DNA of 64,000 nt from Novosphingobium sp. IK01 (GCF_033242265.1 NZ_BTFW01000001.1:434001-498000); one strand, 5' to 3'; shown: positions 36,540-45,806, counted from the first letter of the stretch. The notes: a model not told the origin generated them from the sequence alone. Program-made: numbers and translations.

Positions 36540-36976
36540 CCGCCCTGTTTGAACATTCTCCGTGGGTCGAGGAACGGGCCGATGCCGCGCCGTCCTCGGG
36601 AGACCGCCACGCCGACCTCATGGCCGTCGTTCATGCCGCCACGCGCGAGGAACAACTCGCGCTGATCCGCGCGCACCCCGAACTGGCAGGCAAGGCGGCG
36701 ATTGACGGCACCTTGACGCAGGCCTCGGCCGCCGAGCAGGCTTCTGCGGGGCTGGACCGCCTGACGCCCGACGAATTTGCCCGGTTCCACGCGCTCAACG
36801 CGGCCTATCACGCGGCCCATGCGATGCCCTTCATCATCTGCGTGCGCCTGACCGACAAGGCCGGGATCCTCGCGGCGATGGAAGCGCGCGCGCAAAACGA
36901 CACCGAAACCGAAATCGCCACCGCGCTTGCCGAGATCGGCAAGATTACCCGCCTCAGGCTGGAGGACATGGCATGA
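36536..36976 (+). CDS. uraD: OHCU decarboxylase UraD
   Basis: 146 residues from a TTG at 36536 that overlaps the hpxZ stop by four bases. The all-helical UraD signature is clear: FEHSPWVEERADAA at the start, IRAHPELAGKAAIDGTLTQA carrying the active-site His, SAAEQASAGLDRLTPDEFAR with the QxSAGL pattern, and FIICVRLTDKAGILAAMEAR. It decarboxylates 2-oxo-4-hydroxy-4-carboxy-5-ureidoimidazoline to (S)-allantoin. About 15-20 residues shorter than most at the N-terminus, but the catalytic parts are complete. Confidence 0.9.
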   Translation: MTALFEHSPWVEERADAAPSSGDRHADLMAVVHAATREEQLALIRAHPELAGKAAIDGTLTQASAAEQASAGLDRLTPDEFARFHALNAAYHAAHAMPFIICVRLTDKAGILAAMEARAQNDTETEIATALAEIGKITRLRLEDMA

Positions 36977-38430
36977 CTAACGTCCAACCCATTGATACTG
37001 TTGCCCTTGCTGCTCTCGAAGCAGAACTTGCGCGCCAGTTGAAGCTGGTCGACGCGATCGGCGCGGAATGGACCCGCCCGCGCAGCCATCCCGAGGGGCA
37101 TGTCTATGACGTGGTGATCGTGGGCGGCGGGCAGAGCGGCCTTGCCACGGCCTATGGTCTCAAGCGCGAGCGGGTGAACAACATCCTGATCCTCGACGAG
37201 AGCAAGGAAGGCTTCGAAGGCCCGTGGGAGACTTATGCGCGGATGGTCACGCTGCGCACGCCCAAGGGGCTGACCCCCATCGACTATGGCCTGCCTGCCC
37301 TGACCCCGCAGGCGTGGTACGAGGCGTGTTATGGCGCCAGGGCCTGGGAAGAGCTGGACAAGATCCCGCGCGGGGTCTGGATGGAGTACTTGCGCTGGTA
37401 TCGCCGCGTGCTCGACCTGCCCGTGCGCAACGAGGCCAAAGTGGAGCGCATCGTGCCGCTCGATGGCGGCATCCACCGCGTGATGCTGGCCGGTGGCGAG
37501 GCGGTTCTGGCCCGCAAGGTCGTGCTGGCGACCGGCATCCAAGGCGGCGGCGAATGGCACACCCCGCCGATGATCCGCGATGCCCTGCCGCGCGCTCTCT
37601 ATGCCCACACCAGCGAGGCGATTGATTTCGAGGCGCTCAAGGGCAAGCGCATCGGCATTCTGGGCGGCGGCGCGAGCGCCTTCGACAATGCCAACTGGGC
37701 GCTCGAACAGGGCGTGGGCGAAGTCCATGTGTTCATGCGCCGTGCGCAAATGCCGCGCATCAACCCGATCCGTTTCATGGAAAAGGTCGGGCTGGCCGCG
37801 CGCTATCCGGCCTTGTCGGACACCGAGAAATATCGCGCCATGGCGTCTTTTCTGTCGCACAATCAGCCACCTACGAACGATACCTTCAATCGCGCGGCAA
37901 GTTGGCCGGGCTTTGCCCTGCACATGGCGAGCCCGTGGGAAAGCGTCGCCCACGAAGACGGCGCGGTGGTCGTGACCACGCCCCACGCGCGCTTCACGTT
38001 CGATTTCGTGATCCTCTCGACCGGCCTCATTTCCGACCCGCGCCTGCGGCCCGAACTGGCCGAAGTGGCCGGGCATATCGCGCTCTGGGGCGACAAGGTG
38101 AAGATGCCCCAAGGGCAGCGCAATGCCCTGATCGACGCGCATCCCTATCTTGGCCCGGCGTTCGAGTTTACCCCGCGCGACGAGGCGGGCGTGGCCCCGC
38201 TCCATGGCCTGTTCGCGTTCAACTATTCGGCGCTGATCAGCCTGGGTCTTTCGGCCTCGGCGCTGTCGGGCATGAACAAGGCGCTGCCGCGTCTGGTGCG
38301 CGGAATTGCCGACCAGCTCTTCCTTGATGATCGCGAAGTCCTGCTCGACGCCTTCATCGCCTACGAGGAGGAGGAATTCCTCGGCCAATGGCCGCTCGAA
38401 ACGGAACCGGCGGGGGAGAGCGTGGAATGA
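36973..38430 (+). CDS. FMO-type FAD/NAD(P)-dependent monooxygenase, candidate urate hydroxylase
   Basis: 485 residues. Two Rossmann motifs: VVIVGGGQSGLATAYGLKRE (from residue 47, FAD) and RIGILGGGASAFDNANWALE (from about 225, NADPH). WETYARMVTLRTPKGLTPID and LASGIQ-like KVVLATGIQGGGEWHTPPMI fit the flavin-containing/Baeyer-Villiger monooxygenase superfamily rather than the hydroxybenzoate-hydroxylase fold of HpxO. It is translationally coupled to uraD before it and uraH after it. No uricase, HpxO or PuuD homologue is in the window, so this enzyme is the best candidate for urate to 5-hydroxyisourate. From memory, HpyO of Xanthomonas is a FAD-dependent urate hydroxylase distinct from HpxO; whether this is its orthologue needs alignment. 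Confidence 0.75.
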   Translation: MTNVQPIDTVALAALEAELARQLKLVDAIGAEWTRPRSHPEGHVYDVVIVGGGQSGLATAYGLKRERVNNILILDESKEGFEGPWETYARMVTLRTPKGLTPIDYGLPALTPQAWYEACYGARAWEELDKIPRGVWMEYLRWYRRVLDLPVRNEAKVERIVPLDGGIHRVMLAGGEAVLARKVVLATGIQGGGEWHTPPMIRDALPRALYAHTSEAIDFEALKGKRIGILGGGASAFDNANWALEQGVGEVHVFMRRAQMPRINPIRFMEKVGLAARYPALSDTEKYRAMASFLSHNQPPTNDTFNRAASWPGFALHMASPWESVAHEDGAVVVTTPHARFTFDFVILSTGLISDPRLRPELAEVAGHIALWGDKVKMPQGQRNALIDAHPYLGPAFEFTPRDEAGVAPLHGLFAFNYSALISLGLSASALSGMNKALPRLVRGIADQLFLDDREVLLDAFIAYEEEEFLGQWPLETEPAGESVE

Positions 38431-38753
38431 CCAGTCTTTCGACGCATGTGCTCGATACCGTCAGCGGGCGTCCGGCACAGGGCATGAAAATCATGCTCTG
38501 GTCTGCCGATGCCCTGCTGGCCGAAGGCGAAACCGATGCGGACGGGCGCCTGCGCGCCTTTCCGACGCTGGAAGCGGGGGCCTATACCCTCGCGTTCCAT
38601 GTCGCTGCCTATTTCCGCGCGCAGGGGGCGGACCTGCCCGATCCCCCGTTCCTCGATGTCGTGCCGATCCACTTCGGCGTGGGCGAGGGGGGGCACTATC
38701 ACGTGCCCCTGCTCGCCTCGCCTTACGCCTATTCGACCTACCGGGGCAGCTGA
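38427..38753 (+). CDS. uraH: 5-hydroxyisourate hydrolase UraH (transthyretin-like)
   Basis: 108 residues, the standard size. N-terminal STHVLDTVSGRPAQGMKI carries the active-site His, the middle LRAFPTLEAGAYTLAFHVAA follows, FLDVVPIHFGVGEGGHYHVP gives the second His cluster, and it ends in the diagnostic Y-R-G-S. It hydrolyses 5-hydroxyisourate to OHCU, the substrate of UraD. The start overlaps the stop of the monooxygenase gene, and xdhA begins two bases after its stop. Confidence 0.95.
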   Translation: MTSLSTHVLDTVSGRPAQGMKIMLWSADALLAEGETDADGRLRAFPTLEAGAYTLAFHVAAYFRAQGADLPDPPFLDVVPIHFGVGEGGHYHVPLLASPYAYSTYRGS

Positions 38754-38755
38754 GC

Positions 38756-40183
38756 ATGGCCGTGCGTTTTGTCTGTGATGGTCAGTTGGTGGAATTGGAT
38801 GGTGTCGTGCCCGGCGATACCGTTCTCGATTACTTGCGTGAACGGGCCGGCAAGACCGGCACGAAGGAAGGCTGCGGCGAGGGCGATTGCGGAGCCTGCA
38901 CGGTTCTGGTCGGCACGCCCGATGCGGCGATGACCCGGCTGGACTGGCGCGCGGTCAATGCCTGCATCCAGTTCCTGCCGATGCTTCACGGCAAGGCCCT
39001 GTTGACGGTTAACGGGTTGGGCGAAGATGGCCCGACCCCGCTGCAAGGCACGATGGCGTCCAATGGCGCCTCGCAATGCGGATTTTGTACGCCCGGTTTC
39101 GTGATGTCGCTCCATGGCCGCGCGATTGGCGCTGCCGGGTGCGAGCTTCCGGTGGGCGATGTTCTGGCGGGCAACTTGTGCCGGTGCACCGGCTATGGCC
39201 CGATCCTGGCCGCGGGCGCGGCGCATGCGCGGCTTGAGCACGACGATACGCCGCTGCTGGCCCTGCTCGGCATTGCACGGGCACTGGGCCCGGCGCGGGG
39301 AACTGGCTGGTTCGCGCCCGCCACCGCCGAGGAACTCGCGCAAGTGCTGGCCGACAATCCCGGCGCGCGGATCGTGGCCGGGGCGACCGATGTGGGTCTG
39401 TGGGTCACCAAGAAGCTGGTCGATCTCGAAACCGTGGTCTTTGTCGGCGATATTGCCGAACTGGGGGAAATCACCGAAACGCCTGATGGCCTGACGCTGG
39501 GCGCTGCCGTGCGCTATGCCGATGCCCATGGCGCGATGGCGCGGCTGAGCCCGGAACTGGGCGAACTGGTGCGCCGGATCGGCGGGCTTCAGGTGCGCAA
39601 TGCGGGCACCGTGGGTGGCAATATCGCCAATGGCTCGCCCATTGGCGACGGGCCCCCGGCGCTGATCGCGCTGGGCGCGCAAGTGACCTTGCGGTCGCTG
39701 CGCGGGCAACGGACCATGCCGCTCGAAGATTTTTTCGTTGCGTATGGCAACCAGGACCGTGCCGTCGACGAATTCGTCGAAAGCGTGTTCGTACCGCGTC
39801 CCGCGCCCCATCAGGTTGTCCATATTTCCAAGCTTTCCAAGCGTTTCGACAGCGATATTTCGGCAGTTTGTGGCGCCTTCTGCCTGACGGTCGAGGCCGG
39901 GCAGGTCACGGCAGCACGGATTGCCTTTGGCGGCATGGCGGCAACGCCTGCCCGCGCCCGCGAAGCCGAAGCGGCGCTTGTCGGCAAGCCATTCGAGGCG
40001 GCCACGATAGCCCCGGCTGTCGAAGCCTTGCGGCGTGATTTCAAGCCTTTGAGCGACGTTCGTGGAAGCGCGGCTTATCGTCTGGAGGCGGCGGGCAACT
40101 TGCTCTGGCGCCTGTGGCATCAGGCGCAGGGAACGCCTGTCCGTGTTCAGGATGTGCGCGTGCAGGACGTGGCCCATGGCTGA
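38756..40183 (+). CDS. xdhA: Xanthine dehydrogenase small subunit (2Fe-2S and FAD domains)
   Basis: 475 residues. Two 2Fe-2S domains: GTKEGCGEGDCGACTVLVG, then ASQCGFCTPGFVMSLHGRAI and NLCRCTGYGPILAAG. An FAD-binding domain of the vanillyl-alcohol-oxidase fold starts near 185 (ARIVAGATDVGLWVTKKLVD, RNAGTVGGNIANGSPIGDGP) and a CO-dehydrogenase flavoprotein C-terminal domain follows. This is the XdhA layout of bacterial two-subunit XDH; it passes electrons from the molybdenum site to NAD+. The C-terminus has a small duplication (VQDVRVQDV). It overlaps xdhB by eight bases. Confidence 0.95.
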   Translation: MAVRFVCDGQLVELDGVVPGDTVLDYLRERAGKTGTKEGCGEGDCGACTVLVGTPDAAMTRLDWRAVNACIQFLPMLHGKALLTVNGLGEDGPTPLQGTMASNGASQCGFCTPGFVMSLHGRAIGAAGCELPVGDVLAGNLCRCTGYGPILAAGAAHARLEHDDTPLLALLGIARALGPARGTGWFAPATAEELAQVLADNPGARIVAGATDVGLWVTKKLVDLETVVFVGDIAELGEITETPDGLTLGAAVRYADAHGAMARLSPELGELVRRIGGLQVRNAGTVGGNIANGSPIGDGPPALIALGAQVTLRSLRGQRTMPLEDFFVAYGNQDRAVDEFVESVFVPRPAPHQVVHISKLSKRFDSDISAVCGAFCLTVEAGQVTAARIAFGGMAATPARAREAEAALVGKPFEAATIAPAVEALRRDFKPLSDVRGSAAYRLEAAGNLLWRLWHQAQGTPVRVQDVRVQDVAHG

Positions 40184-42518
40184 GGCAGGCATCCAGCACC
40201 CCAGGACGCCGGTTGTCGGCGTCGACCAGCGCCACGACAGCGCCGCGCTCCATGTCGCGGGCAAGGCCCGCTACATCGATGACGAACCGGAATGGCCCGG
40301 CCTGCTCCACTTGGCTTTCGGGGTCTCGACCGAGGCGAGCGCGACGATCGAAGGCATCGACCTTTCTGCCGTGCGCGCCGCGCCCGGTGTTGTCGCGGTA
40401 TTCACCGCCGCCGATATTCCCGGCGCCAACGATGTCTCGCCTTTTGCGGGCGATGATCGCCTGCTGGCCGATGGCGAAGTGCTGTGGCTGGGGCAGCCGG
40501 TGTTCCTCGTGGCGGCGACCAGCCGCCGCGCGGCGCGTCAGGCGGCGCGGCTGGGCGCCATCACCTATGGTTCGCGCCCGCCGATCCTGACCATCGCGCA
40601 GGCCCGCGCGGCGCAGAGCCTGATCGAACCGACCCAGCGCATGGCGCGTGGCGACGCGCATCAGGCTCTGGGGCAGGCGCCGCATCGCCTGAGCGGCCAA
40701 CTGGCCATGGGCGGGCAGGACCATTTCTACCTCGAAGGGCAGATCGCGCTGGCCCGTCCGATGGAGGATGGCCAGATCCATCTGCTGTCGTCGACCCAGC
40801 ACCCCAGCGAGGTCCAGCACCTCGTCGCGCACCTGCTCGGGCGCTCTTCGGCCGATGTGACGGTCGAGGTACGGCGCATGGGCGGGGCCTTTGGCGGAAA
40901 GGAGACACAAGGCTCGCTCTATGCCGCTGCCGCCGCCCTCGTGGCCCATCACACCGGGCGCCCGGCCAAGTTCCGCGCCGACCGCGACGACGACATGGTC
41001 CAGACCGGCAAGCGCCACGATTTCGAGGTCGACTATGATGTCGGCTTCGATGACGCGGGGCATATTCTGGGGCTGCAGGTGCGCCTTGCCTCGCGCTGCG
41101 GGGCGACGGTCGACCTGTCGCCCGCGATCAATGATCGCGCGATGTTCCATGTCGACAACACCTATTTCCTGCCCGCTGTGGAGATCGTTTCGGAGCGGCT
41201 GAAGACCAACATGGTCTCGGCCACGGCCTTCCGCGGCTTTGGCGGGCCGCAGGGGATGCTGGCGATCGAGCGGGTGATGGATGCGGTGGCCGGGTATCTG
41301 GGCTGCGATCCTTTGGCGGTGCGCGTGGCCAATCTCTATGGTCCGGGCCGCGATGTCACGCCTTATGGCATGAAAGTGCTCGACAATATCGCGCCCGAGC
41401 TGATCGCGAAGCTGCGCGAGGACGGGCGCTATGCCGCCCGGCAGCAGGATGTGGCGGCGTTCAACGCAGGCAGTCCGGTGCTGAAAAAGGGGCTTGCGCT
41501 CACCCCGGTCAAGTTCGGGATCAGCTTTACCACCACCCACCTCAACCAGGCAGGCGCGCTGCTCCACGTCTATGCCGACGGCTCGATCCAGATCAACCAC
41601 GGCGGGACCGAGATGGGGCAGGGCCTGCACACCAAGGTCGCGCAAGTCGTCGCGCAGGCTTTTGGCGTCGGGCTGGGAACCGTGCGGATCACCGCGACGC
41701 GGACCGACAAGGTGCCCAACACGTCCGCCACGGCGGCTTCTTCGGGGGCCGACATGAACGGCATGGCGGCCTATAATGCGGCGCTGGCCATTCGCGAGCG
41801 ACTCGTCGAATTCTGCGTGCGGACCTATGGCTGCGGGGCGGAGGAGGTCGTGTTCGAGGCCGGGACGGTGACCGCCGGAGCCGAGGTGATGACCTGGGAA
41901 ACCCTGTGCCGCCGGGCCTATCTGGCGCGGGTTTCGCTGTCTTCGACGGGTTTCTATGCGACGCCGGGGATCGAATATGACCGCGCGGCGCATCAGGGCA
42001 CGCCGTTCTACTACTTTGCCTATGGCGCGGCGCTGGCCGAAGTGGTGATCGACACGCTGACCGGCGAATATCGCGTGCTGGCTGCCGATATTCTCCACGA
42101 TTGCGGGAACTCGCTCAACCCGGCCATCGACAAGGGCCAGATCGAGGGTGCCTTCGTGCAGGGGCAGGGCTGGCTGACAAGCGAGGAACTCGTCTGGGAC
42201 GCGAAGGGCCAGTTGCTCACCCATGCCCCCTCGACCTACAAGATTCCCACCGCCAACGACCGCCCCGACCACCTGAGCGTGACCTTGTGGGACGGGCCGA
42301 ACCTGAAGCCGACGATCCACCGCTCCAAGGCCGTGGGCGAGCCGCCGTTCATGCTGGCCAATGCGGTGCTTTCGGCGCTGGGGGCGGCGGTGGCCGCGTG
42401 CAACCCGGCAGCCGGTTGGCCCGAACTCGATGCGCCGGCCACGCCCGAGCGCATGTTGGCCGCGATTGCGCGCCAGAAGGCGGGGGCCCGGAAAGCGGGT
42501 GTGGAGCGCGGGCAATGA
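40176..42518 (+). CDS. xdhB: Xanthine dehydrogenase large, molybdopterin-binding subunit
   Basis: 780 residues. Molybdenum-cofactor subunit: GKARYIDDEPEWPGLLHLAF at the start, VRRMGGAFGGKETQGSLYAA, TAFRGFGGPQGMLAIERVMD (substrate Arg region), INHGGTEMGQGLHTKVAQVV, and KAVGEPPFMLANAVLSALG with the catalytic Glu near the end. Together with XdhA it oxidises hypoxanthine to xanthine and xanthine to urate. No signal peptide. The start codon at 40176 overlaps xdhA; the stop overlaps xdhC. Confidence 0.95.
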   Translation: MAEAGIQHPRTPVVGVDQRHDSAALHVAGKARYIDDEPEWPGLLHLAFGVSTEASATIEGIDLSAVRAAPGVVAVFTAADIPGANDVSPFAGDDRLLADGEVLWLGQPVFLVAATSRRAARQAARLGAITYGSRPPILTIAQARAAQSLIEPTQRMARGDAHQALGQAPHRLSGQLAMGGQDHFYLEGQIALARPMEDGQIHLLSSTQHPSEVQHLVAHLLGRSSADVTVEVRRMGGAFGGKETQGSLYAAAAALVAHHTGRPAKFRADRDDDMVQTGKRHDFEVDYDVGFDDAGHILGLQVRLASRCGATVDLSPAINDRAMFHVDNTYFLPAVEIVSERLKTNMVSATAFRGFGGPQGMLAIERVMDAVAGYLGCDPLAVRVANLYGPGRDVTPYGMKVLDNIAPELIAKLREDGRYAARQQDVAAFNAGSPVLKKGLALTPVKFGISFTTTHLNQAGALLHVYADGSIQINHGGTEMGQGLHTKVAQVVAQAFGVGLGTVRITATRTDKVPNTSATAASSGADMNGMAAYNAALAIRERLVEFCVRTYGCGAEEVVFEAGTVTAGAEVMTWETLCRRAYLARVSLSSTGFYATPGIEYDRAAHQGTPFYYFAYGAALAEVVIDTLTGEYRVLAADILHDCGNSLNPAIDKGQIEGAFVQGQGWLTSEELVWDAKGQLLTHAPSTYKIPTANDRPDHLSVTLWDGPNLKPTIHRSKAVGEPPFMLANAVLSALGAAVAACNPAAGWPELDAPATPERMLAAIARQKAGARKAGVERGQ

Positions 42519-43468
42519 TGTGGTGGGACATGGCCCGTGGCTGGGCCGAGCGTGAGCCGCTGGCGATGGTTTCGGTTCTGGCCTGCGAGGGGTCGGCCCC
42601 GCGCGGGCCTGGCACGCGCATGCTGGTATCCGCAGGCAGCACCTGGGGCACCATCGGGGGCGGGGCGCTCGAATTCCGGGCCATCGAGCAGGCCCGGCGG
42701 GCGCTCGATCTGGCGCCGGGAAGCTGGCGCGTGCAGGACTATCCGCTCGGCCCCCTGCTGGGCCAGTGTTGCGGCGGGCGGGTGCGTCTGCTGATCGAGC
42801 ATCTCGATTTCCGGGGCCTTGCCGCGTTGCAGGGGATGCACGAAGGGGCCTTGCTGGTCAGCCATTTCAGTCTCGAGCGGATCGACCGGCACTGGATCGT
42901 CGATGGGCAGCCCACGCCGCTTTCCGCGCGGGCCGACAAGCCCGAAGCCGGGGCCCGCATTCTTGAGACGGTCGGCCAGTGGCGGCGCCCGGTCTATCTG
43001 TTCGGGGCGGGGCATGTCGGCCAGGCGATAGCCCGGCACATGACCGGCCTGCCGCTGCGCCTGTGCTGGTTCGATACGCGGCCCATGTTCGAGATGCTCG
43101 ATGGCGTGGTGATCGTGGCCGAAGACGAGATCGCCTCCTGCGTGGCGCAAGCCCCGCCCGAGGCGGCCTTCCTGATCCTGACCCACGATCATGCGCTCGA
43201 TTACCGGCTCACGCGGGCCGCGTTGCAGCGCACTGCGCGGGGCTATGTCGGGCTGATCGGATCGGCGACCAAGCGCGCGCGGTTCGTCTCGCGCCTACGC
43301 GACGAGGGGATAGACGCGGCCACCCCCGGACGCCTCGTCTGCCCGATCGGGATCGGCGGTGTGACGGGCAAGGAGCCCGACGTGATCGCGATTTCGGTCT
43401 TAGCACAATTGCTTCAGTTGTCTGCACAGATGGCAGAAAACAAAGAGAAAGTTTCAGTTCTTGGGTAA
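42515..43468 (+). CDS. xdhC: XdhC, molybdenum cofactor insertion factor for xanthine dehydrogenase
   Basis: 317 residues. XdhC/CoxI family: LACEGSAPRGPGTRMLVS and WGTIGGGALEFRAIEQARRA in the N-terminal part, GPLLGQCCGGRVRLLIEHLD with the cysteine pair thought to hold Moco, and a Rossmann part YLFGAGHVGQAIARHMTGLP and YVGLIGSATKRARFVSRLRD. It stores and inserts sulfurated molybdenum cofactor into XdhB. Two adjacent ATGs (42515, 42518) are possible. Guanine deaminase starts inside its last codons (eight-base overlap). Confidence 0.93.
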   Translation: MMWWDMARGWAEREPLAMVSVLACEGSAPRGPGTRMLVSAGSTWGTIGGGALEFRAIEQARRALDLAPGSWRVQDYPLGPLLGQCCGGRVRLLIEHLDFRGLAALQGMHEGALLVSHFSLERIDRHWIVDGQPTPLSARADKPEAGARILETVGQWRRPVYLFGAGHVGQAIARHMTGLPLRLCWFDTRPMFEMLDGVVIVAEDEIASCVAQAPPEAAFLILTHDHALDYRLTRAALQRTARGYVGLIGSATKRARFVSRLRDEGIDAATPGRLVCPIGIGGVTGKEPDVIAISVLAQLLQLSAQMAENKEKVSVLG

Positions 43469-44756
43469 GCTCCACGCTTTTCGCGGCGAAATGCTCTCGG
43501 TGGATGAGGACCCGCTCGGCCTGCCTGAGGGCGCTGGCCTATCCTATCAGGCCGACGGGCTGCTGGTGGTCGAGGACGGGGTGATCGTGGCGCGCGGCGA
43601 TTATGCGAGCCTCGCCACGCGTTTTGCCGATGTTCGCGTGACTGTCCTCGACGGGCTGGTCGTGCCGGGCTTTGTCGACGCGCATGTCCACTATCCGCAG
43701 ATGGACCGCATCGCCAGCCATGGCGAGCAATTGCTCGACTGGCTCGAACGCCATATCTTTCCGGCGGAAAAGGCCTTTTCCGACCCGGCCCATGCCAGCG
43801 CCATGGCACAGGCCTTTCTGGGCGAACTGCTGCGCCACGGGACGACATCGGCGCTGGTGTTCCCGACCGTCCACGAAAGCTCGGTCGACGCGCTGTTCGA
43901 GGCCGCGCTGGCGCGGAACATGCGGATCGCCTCGGGCAAGGTGCTGATGGATCTGGGGCCCGACGGGCTGAAGGACAGCGTGGAAAGCGCGCGGGCCGAG
44001 ACCGAGGCGCTGATTGCGCGCTGGGCCGGGCGCGGGCGGCTGTCCTATGCGATCACCCCGCGTTTCGCGCTTACCTCGTCGGACGCGCAACTGGCGCTGG
44101 CAGGCGAATTGCTGGCCGCGCACCCCGATGTCCTGCTGCACACCCATCTGGCCGAGAACCGCCACGAATGCGCGGCGGTGGCGGCGCGCTTTCCCGATGC
44201 GGCGGACTATCTCGACGTTTACGACCGCTTTGGCCTCGTTGCCGACCGCTCGGTCTTTGCCCATGGCATCCACATGTCCGAGCGGATGTGCGCGCGGATG
44301 GGGCAGAGCGGGGCGGGCATCGCGGTCTGTCCCTCGTCGAACCTCTTTCTGGGCTCCGGGTTTTTCAACTTCGGTCAGGCCGACCGGCACGGGGTGAAGC
44401 TCGGGCTGGGGACCGATATCGGTGCGGGCACGAGTTTTTCGATGCTCTACACACAGGGCCAGGCCTATCAGGCCGCGCTCGCGCGCGAGGAGCGGCTCGA
44501 TCCGTTCCGTGCGCTCTATCTGGCGACAGCGGGCAGCGCGCGGCTGTTGCATATCGAGGACAAGGTCGGCGCGCTGGGCGTGGGGCAGGAGGCCGATTTC
44601 GTTGTGCTCGACAGCGCGGCCACGCCCCTGCTCGCGCGGCGCTGTGCCGGGGCGGGGCTTGCCGAAAGGCTGTTTGCCATGCAGATCCTGGGGGACGACC
44701 GGGTTGTTTCCCAGACGTGGATTCTGGGCGAATGCGCCTGGGACCGGAATGTGTGA
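43461..44756 (+). CDS. guaD: Guanine deaminase
   Basis: 431 residues from a TTG at 43461, inside the end of xdhC; the following sequence KLHAFRGEMLSVDEDPLG is a normal family start. Amidohydrolase fold: zinc ligands in VPGFVDAHVHYPQMDRIASH, LLHTHLAENRHECAAV, FAHGIHMSERMC and LGLGTDIGAGTSFSMLYTQG. Converts guanine to xanthine and ammonium, feeding XDH. No signal peptide. Distinct from the 8-oxoguanine-deaminase-type enzyme at 54134. Confidence 0.93.
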   Translation: MGKLHAFRGEMLSVDEDPLGLPEGAGLSYQADGLLVVEDGVIVARGDYASLATRFADVRVTVLDGLVVPGFVDAHVHYPQMDRIASHGEQLLDWLERHIFPAEKAFSDPAHASAMAQAFLGELLRHGTTSALVFPTVHESSVDALFEAALARNMRIASGKVLMDLGPDGLKDSVESARAETEALIARWAGRGRLSYAITPRFALTSSDAQLALAGELLAAHPDVLLHTHLAENRHECAAVAARFPDAADYLDVYDRFGLVADRSVFAHGIHMSERMCARMGQSGAGIAVCPSSNLFLGSGFFNFGQADRHGVKLGLGTDIGAGTSFSMLYTQGQAYQAALAREERLDPFRALYLATAGSARLLHIEDKVGALGVGQEADFVVLDSAATPLLARRCAGAGLAERLFAMQILGDDRVVSQTWILGECAWDRNV

Positions 44757-44767
44757 GGAGTTGTTTT

Positions 44768-45784
44768 GTGGTTGATCTCGAAGCCTTCGTGCGCGGCCTG
44801 CCCAAGGCCGAACTGCACCTGCATATCGAAGGCAGTCTCGAGCCTGAATTGATGTTCGCGCTGGCCGCGCGCAATGGCATTGCCCTGCCCTATCCCAGCG
44901 TCGAGGCGGTGCGGGCCGCCTATGCCTTTTCCAATCTTCAGGACTTTCTCGACATTTACTATGCCGGGGCGGGTGTCCTCCAGACCCGGCAGGATTTCCA
45001 CGACCTCGCCATCGCCTATTTCGAGCGCGCGGCGGCTGATGGCGTGCGCCATGCCGAAGTGATGTTCGATCCCCAGACCCATACCGACCGGGGCGTGGCC
45101 TTTGCCGAAGTGATCGAGGGGCTGCTTTCGGCCATGGCGCAGGCACAGGCGCGTCTGGGCCTGTCGAGCGTGCTGATCATGAGTTTCCTGCGCCATCTGC
45201 CGCAGGAGGCGGCCTTTGCAACGCTGGACATGGCCGAGCCCTGGCTTGACCGGATCGCGGCAGTGGGCCTCGATTCCTCCGAAGTGGGCCATCCGCCCGA
45301 AAAGTTCGAGGCGGTCTTTGCCGCTGCTGCCGCCAAGGGTCTCAAGCGCGTGGCCCATGCCGGCGAGGAAGGCCCGCCCGCCTATGTCCATCAGGCGCTC
45401 GACCTGCTGGGGGTCGACCGTATCGACCACGGCAACCGCGCGCTGGAGGACGAGGCGCTGGTCGCCCGTCTCGTGGCGCAGAAGATCACGCTGACGATCT
45501 GCCCGCTCTCGAACCACAAGCTCTGCGTGGTCGATGATCTGGCCGAGCATCCGATCGACCGCATGCTCGATCTGGGGCTCAAGGCGACCGTCAATTCCGA
45601 CGATCCGGCCTATTTCGGGGGCTATGTCGGCGACAACTATCTGGCAGTGGCCAAGGCGCGCGGGCTTTCGCGCGAGGCGCTGGCGCAGCTGGCACGCAAC
45701 AGCTTTACCGGCTCGTTCCTGCCCGCAGAGGCCGTGGCCAGCCATCTTCGGGCGATTGACGCGTACCTTGCCACGCATGGCTGA
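44768..45784 (+). CDS. Adenine deaminase of the adenosine-deaminase fold (Aah1 type)
   Basis: 338 residues from a GTG at 44768, nine bases after GGAG. ADA-fold zinc sites: KAELHLHIEGSLEPELMFAL, VAHAGEEGPPAYVHQALDLL, RIDHGNRALED and ATVNSDDPAYFGGYVGDNYL. The stretches FLRHLPQEAAFATLDMAEPW, GLDSSEVGHPPEKFEAVFAA and CPLSNHKLCVVDDLAEHPID mark the adenine-deaminase branch, which uses the free base, rather than true adenosine deaminase. That fits an operon working on bases: adenine becomes hypoxanthine for XDH. Last gene of the long operon, followed by a terminator. Automatic annotation may call it adenosine deaminase. Confidence 0.85.
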   Translation: MVDLEAFVRGLPKAELHLHIEGSLEPELMFALAARNGIALPYPSVEAVRAAYAFSNLQDFLDIYYAGAGVLQTRQDFHDLAIAYFERAAADGVRHAEVMFDPQTHTDRGVAFAEVIEGLLSAMAQAQARLGLSSVLIMSFLRHLPQEAAFATLDMAEPWLDRIAAVGLDSSEVGHPPEKFEAVFAAAAAKGLKRVAHAGEEGPPAYVHQALDLLGVDRIDHGNRALEDEALVARLVAQKITLTICPLSNHKLCVVDDLAEHPIDRMLDLGLKATVNSDDPAYFGGYVGDNYLAVAKARGLSREALAQLARNSFTGSFLPAEAVASHLRAIDAYLATHG

Positions 45785-45806
45785 TCGCCACGTTTGAAAG
45801 CGCACG

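Noticed and set aside
44768..45784. Calling the ADA-fold gene a plain adenosine deaminase
   Set aside because: The GLDSSEVGHPPEKF and CPLSNHKLCVVDDL stretches fit the adenine-deaminase branch, and the operon works on free bases.
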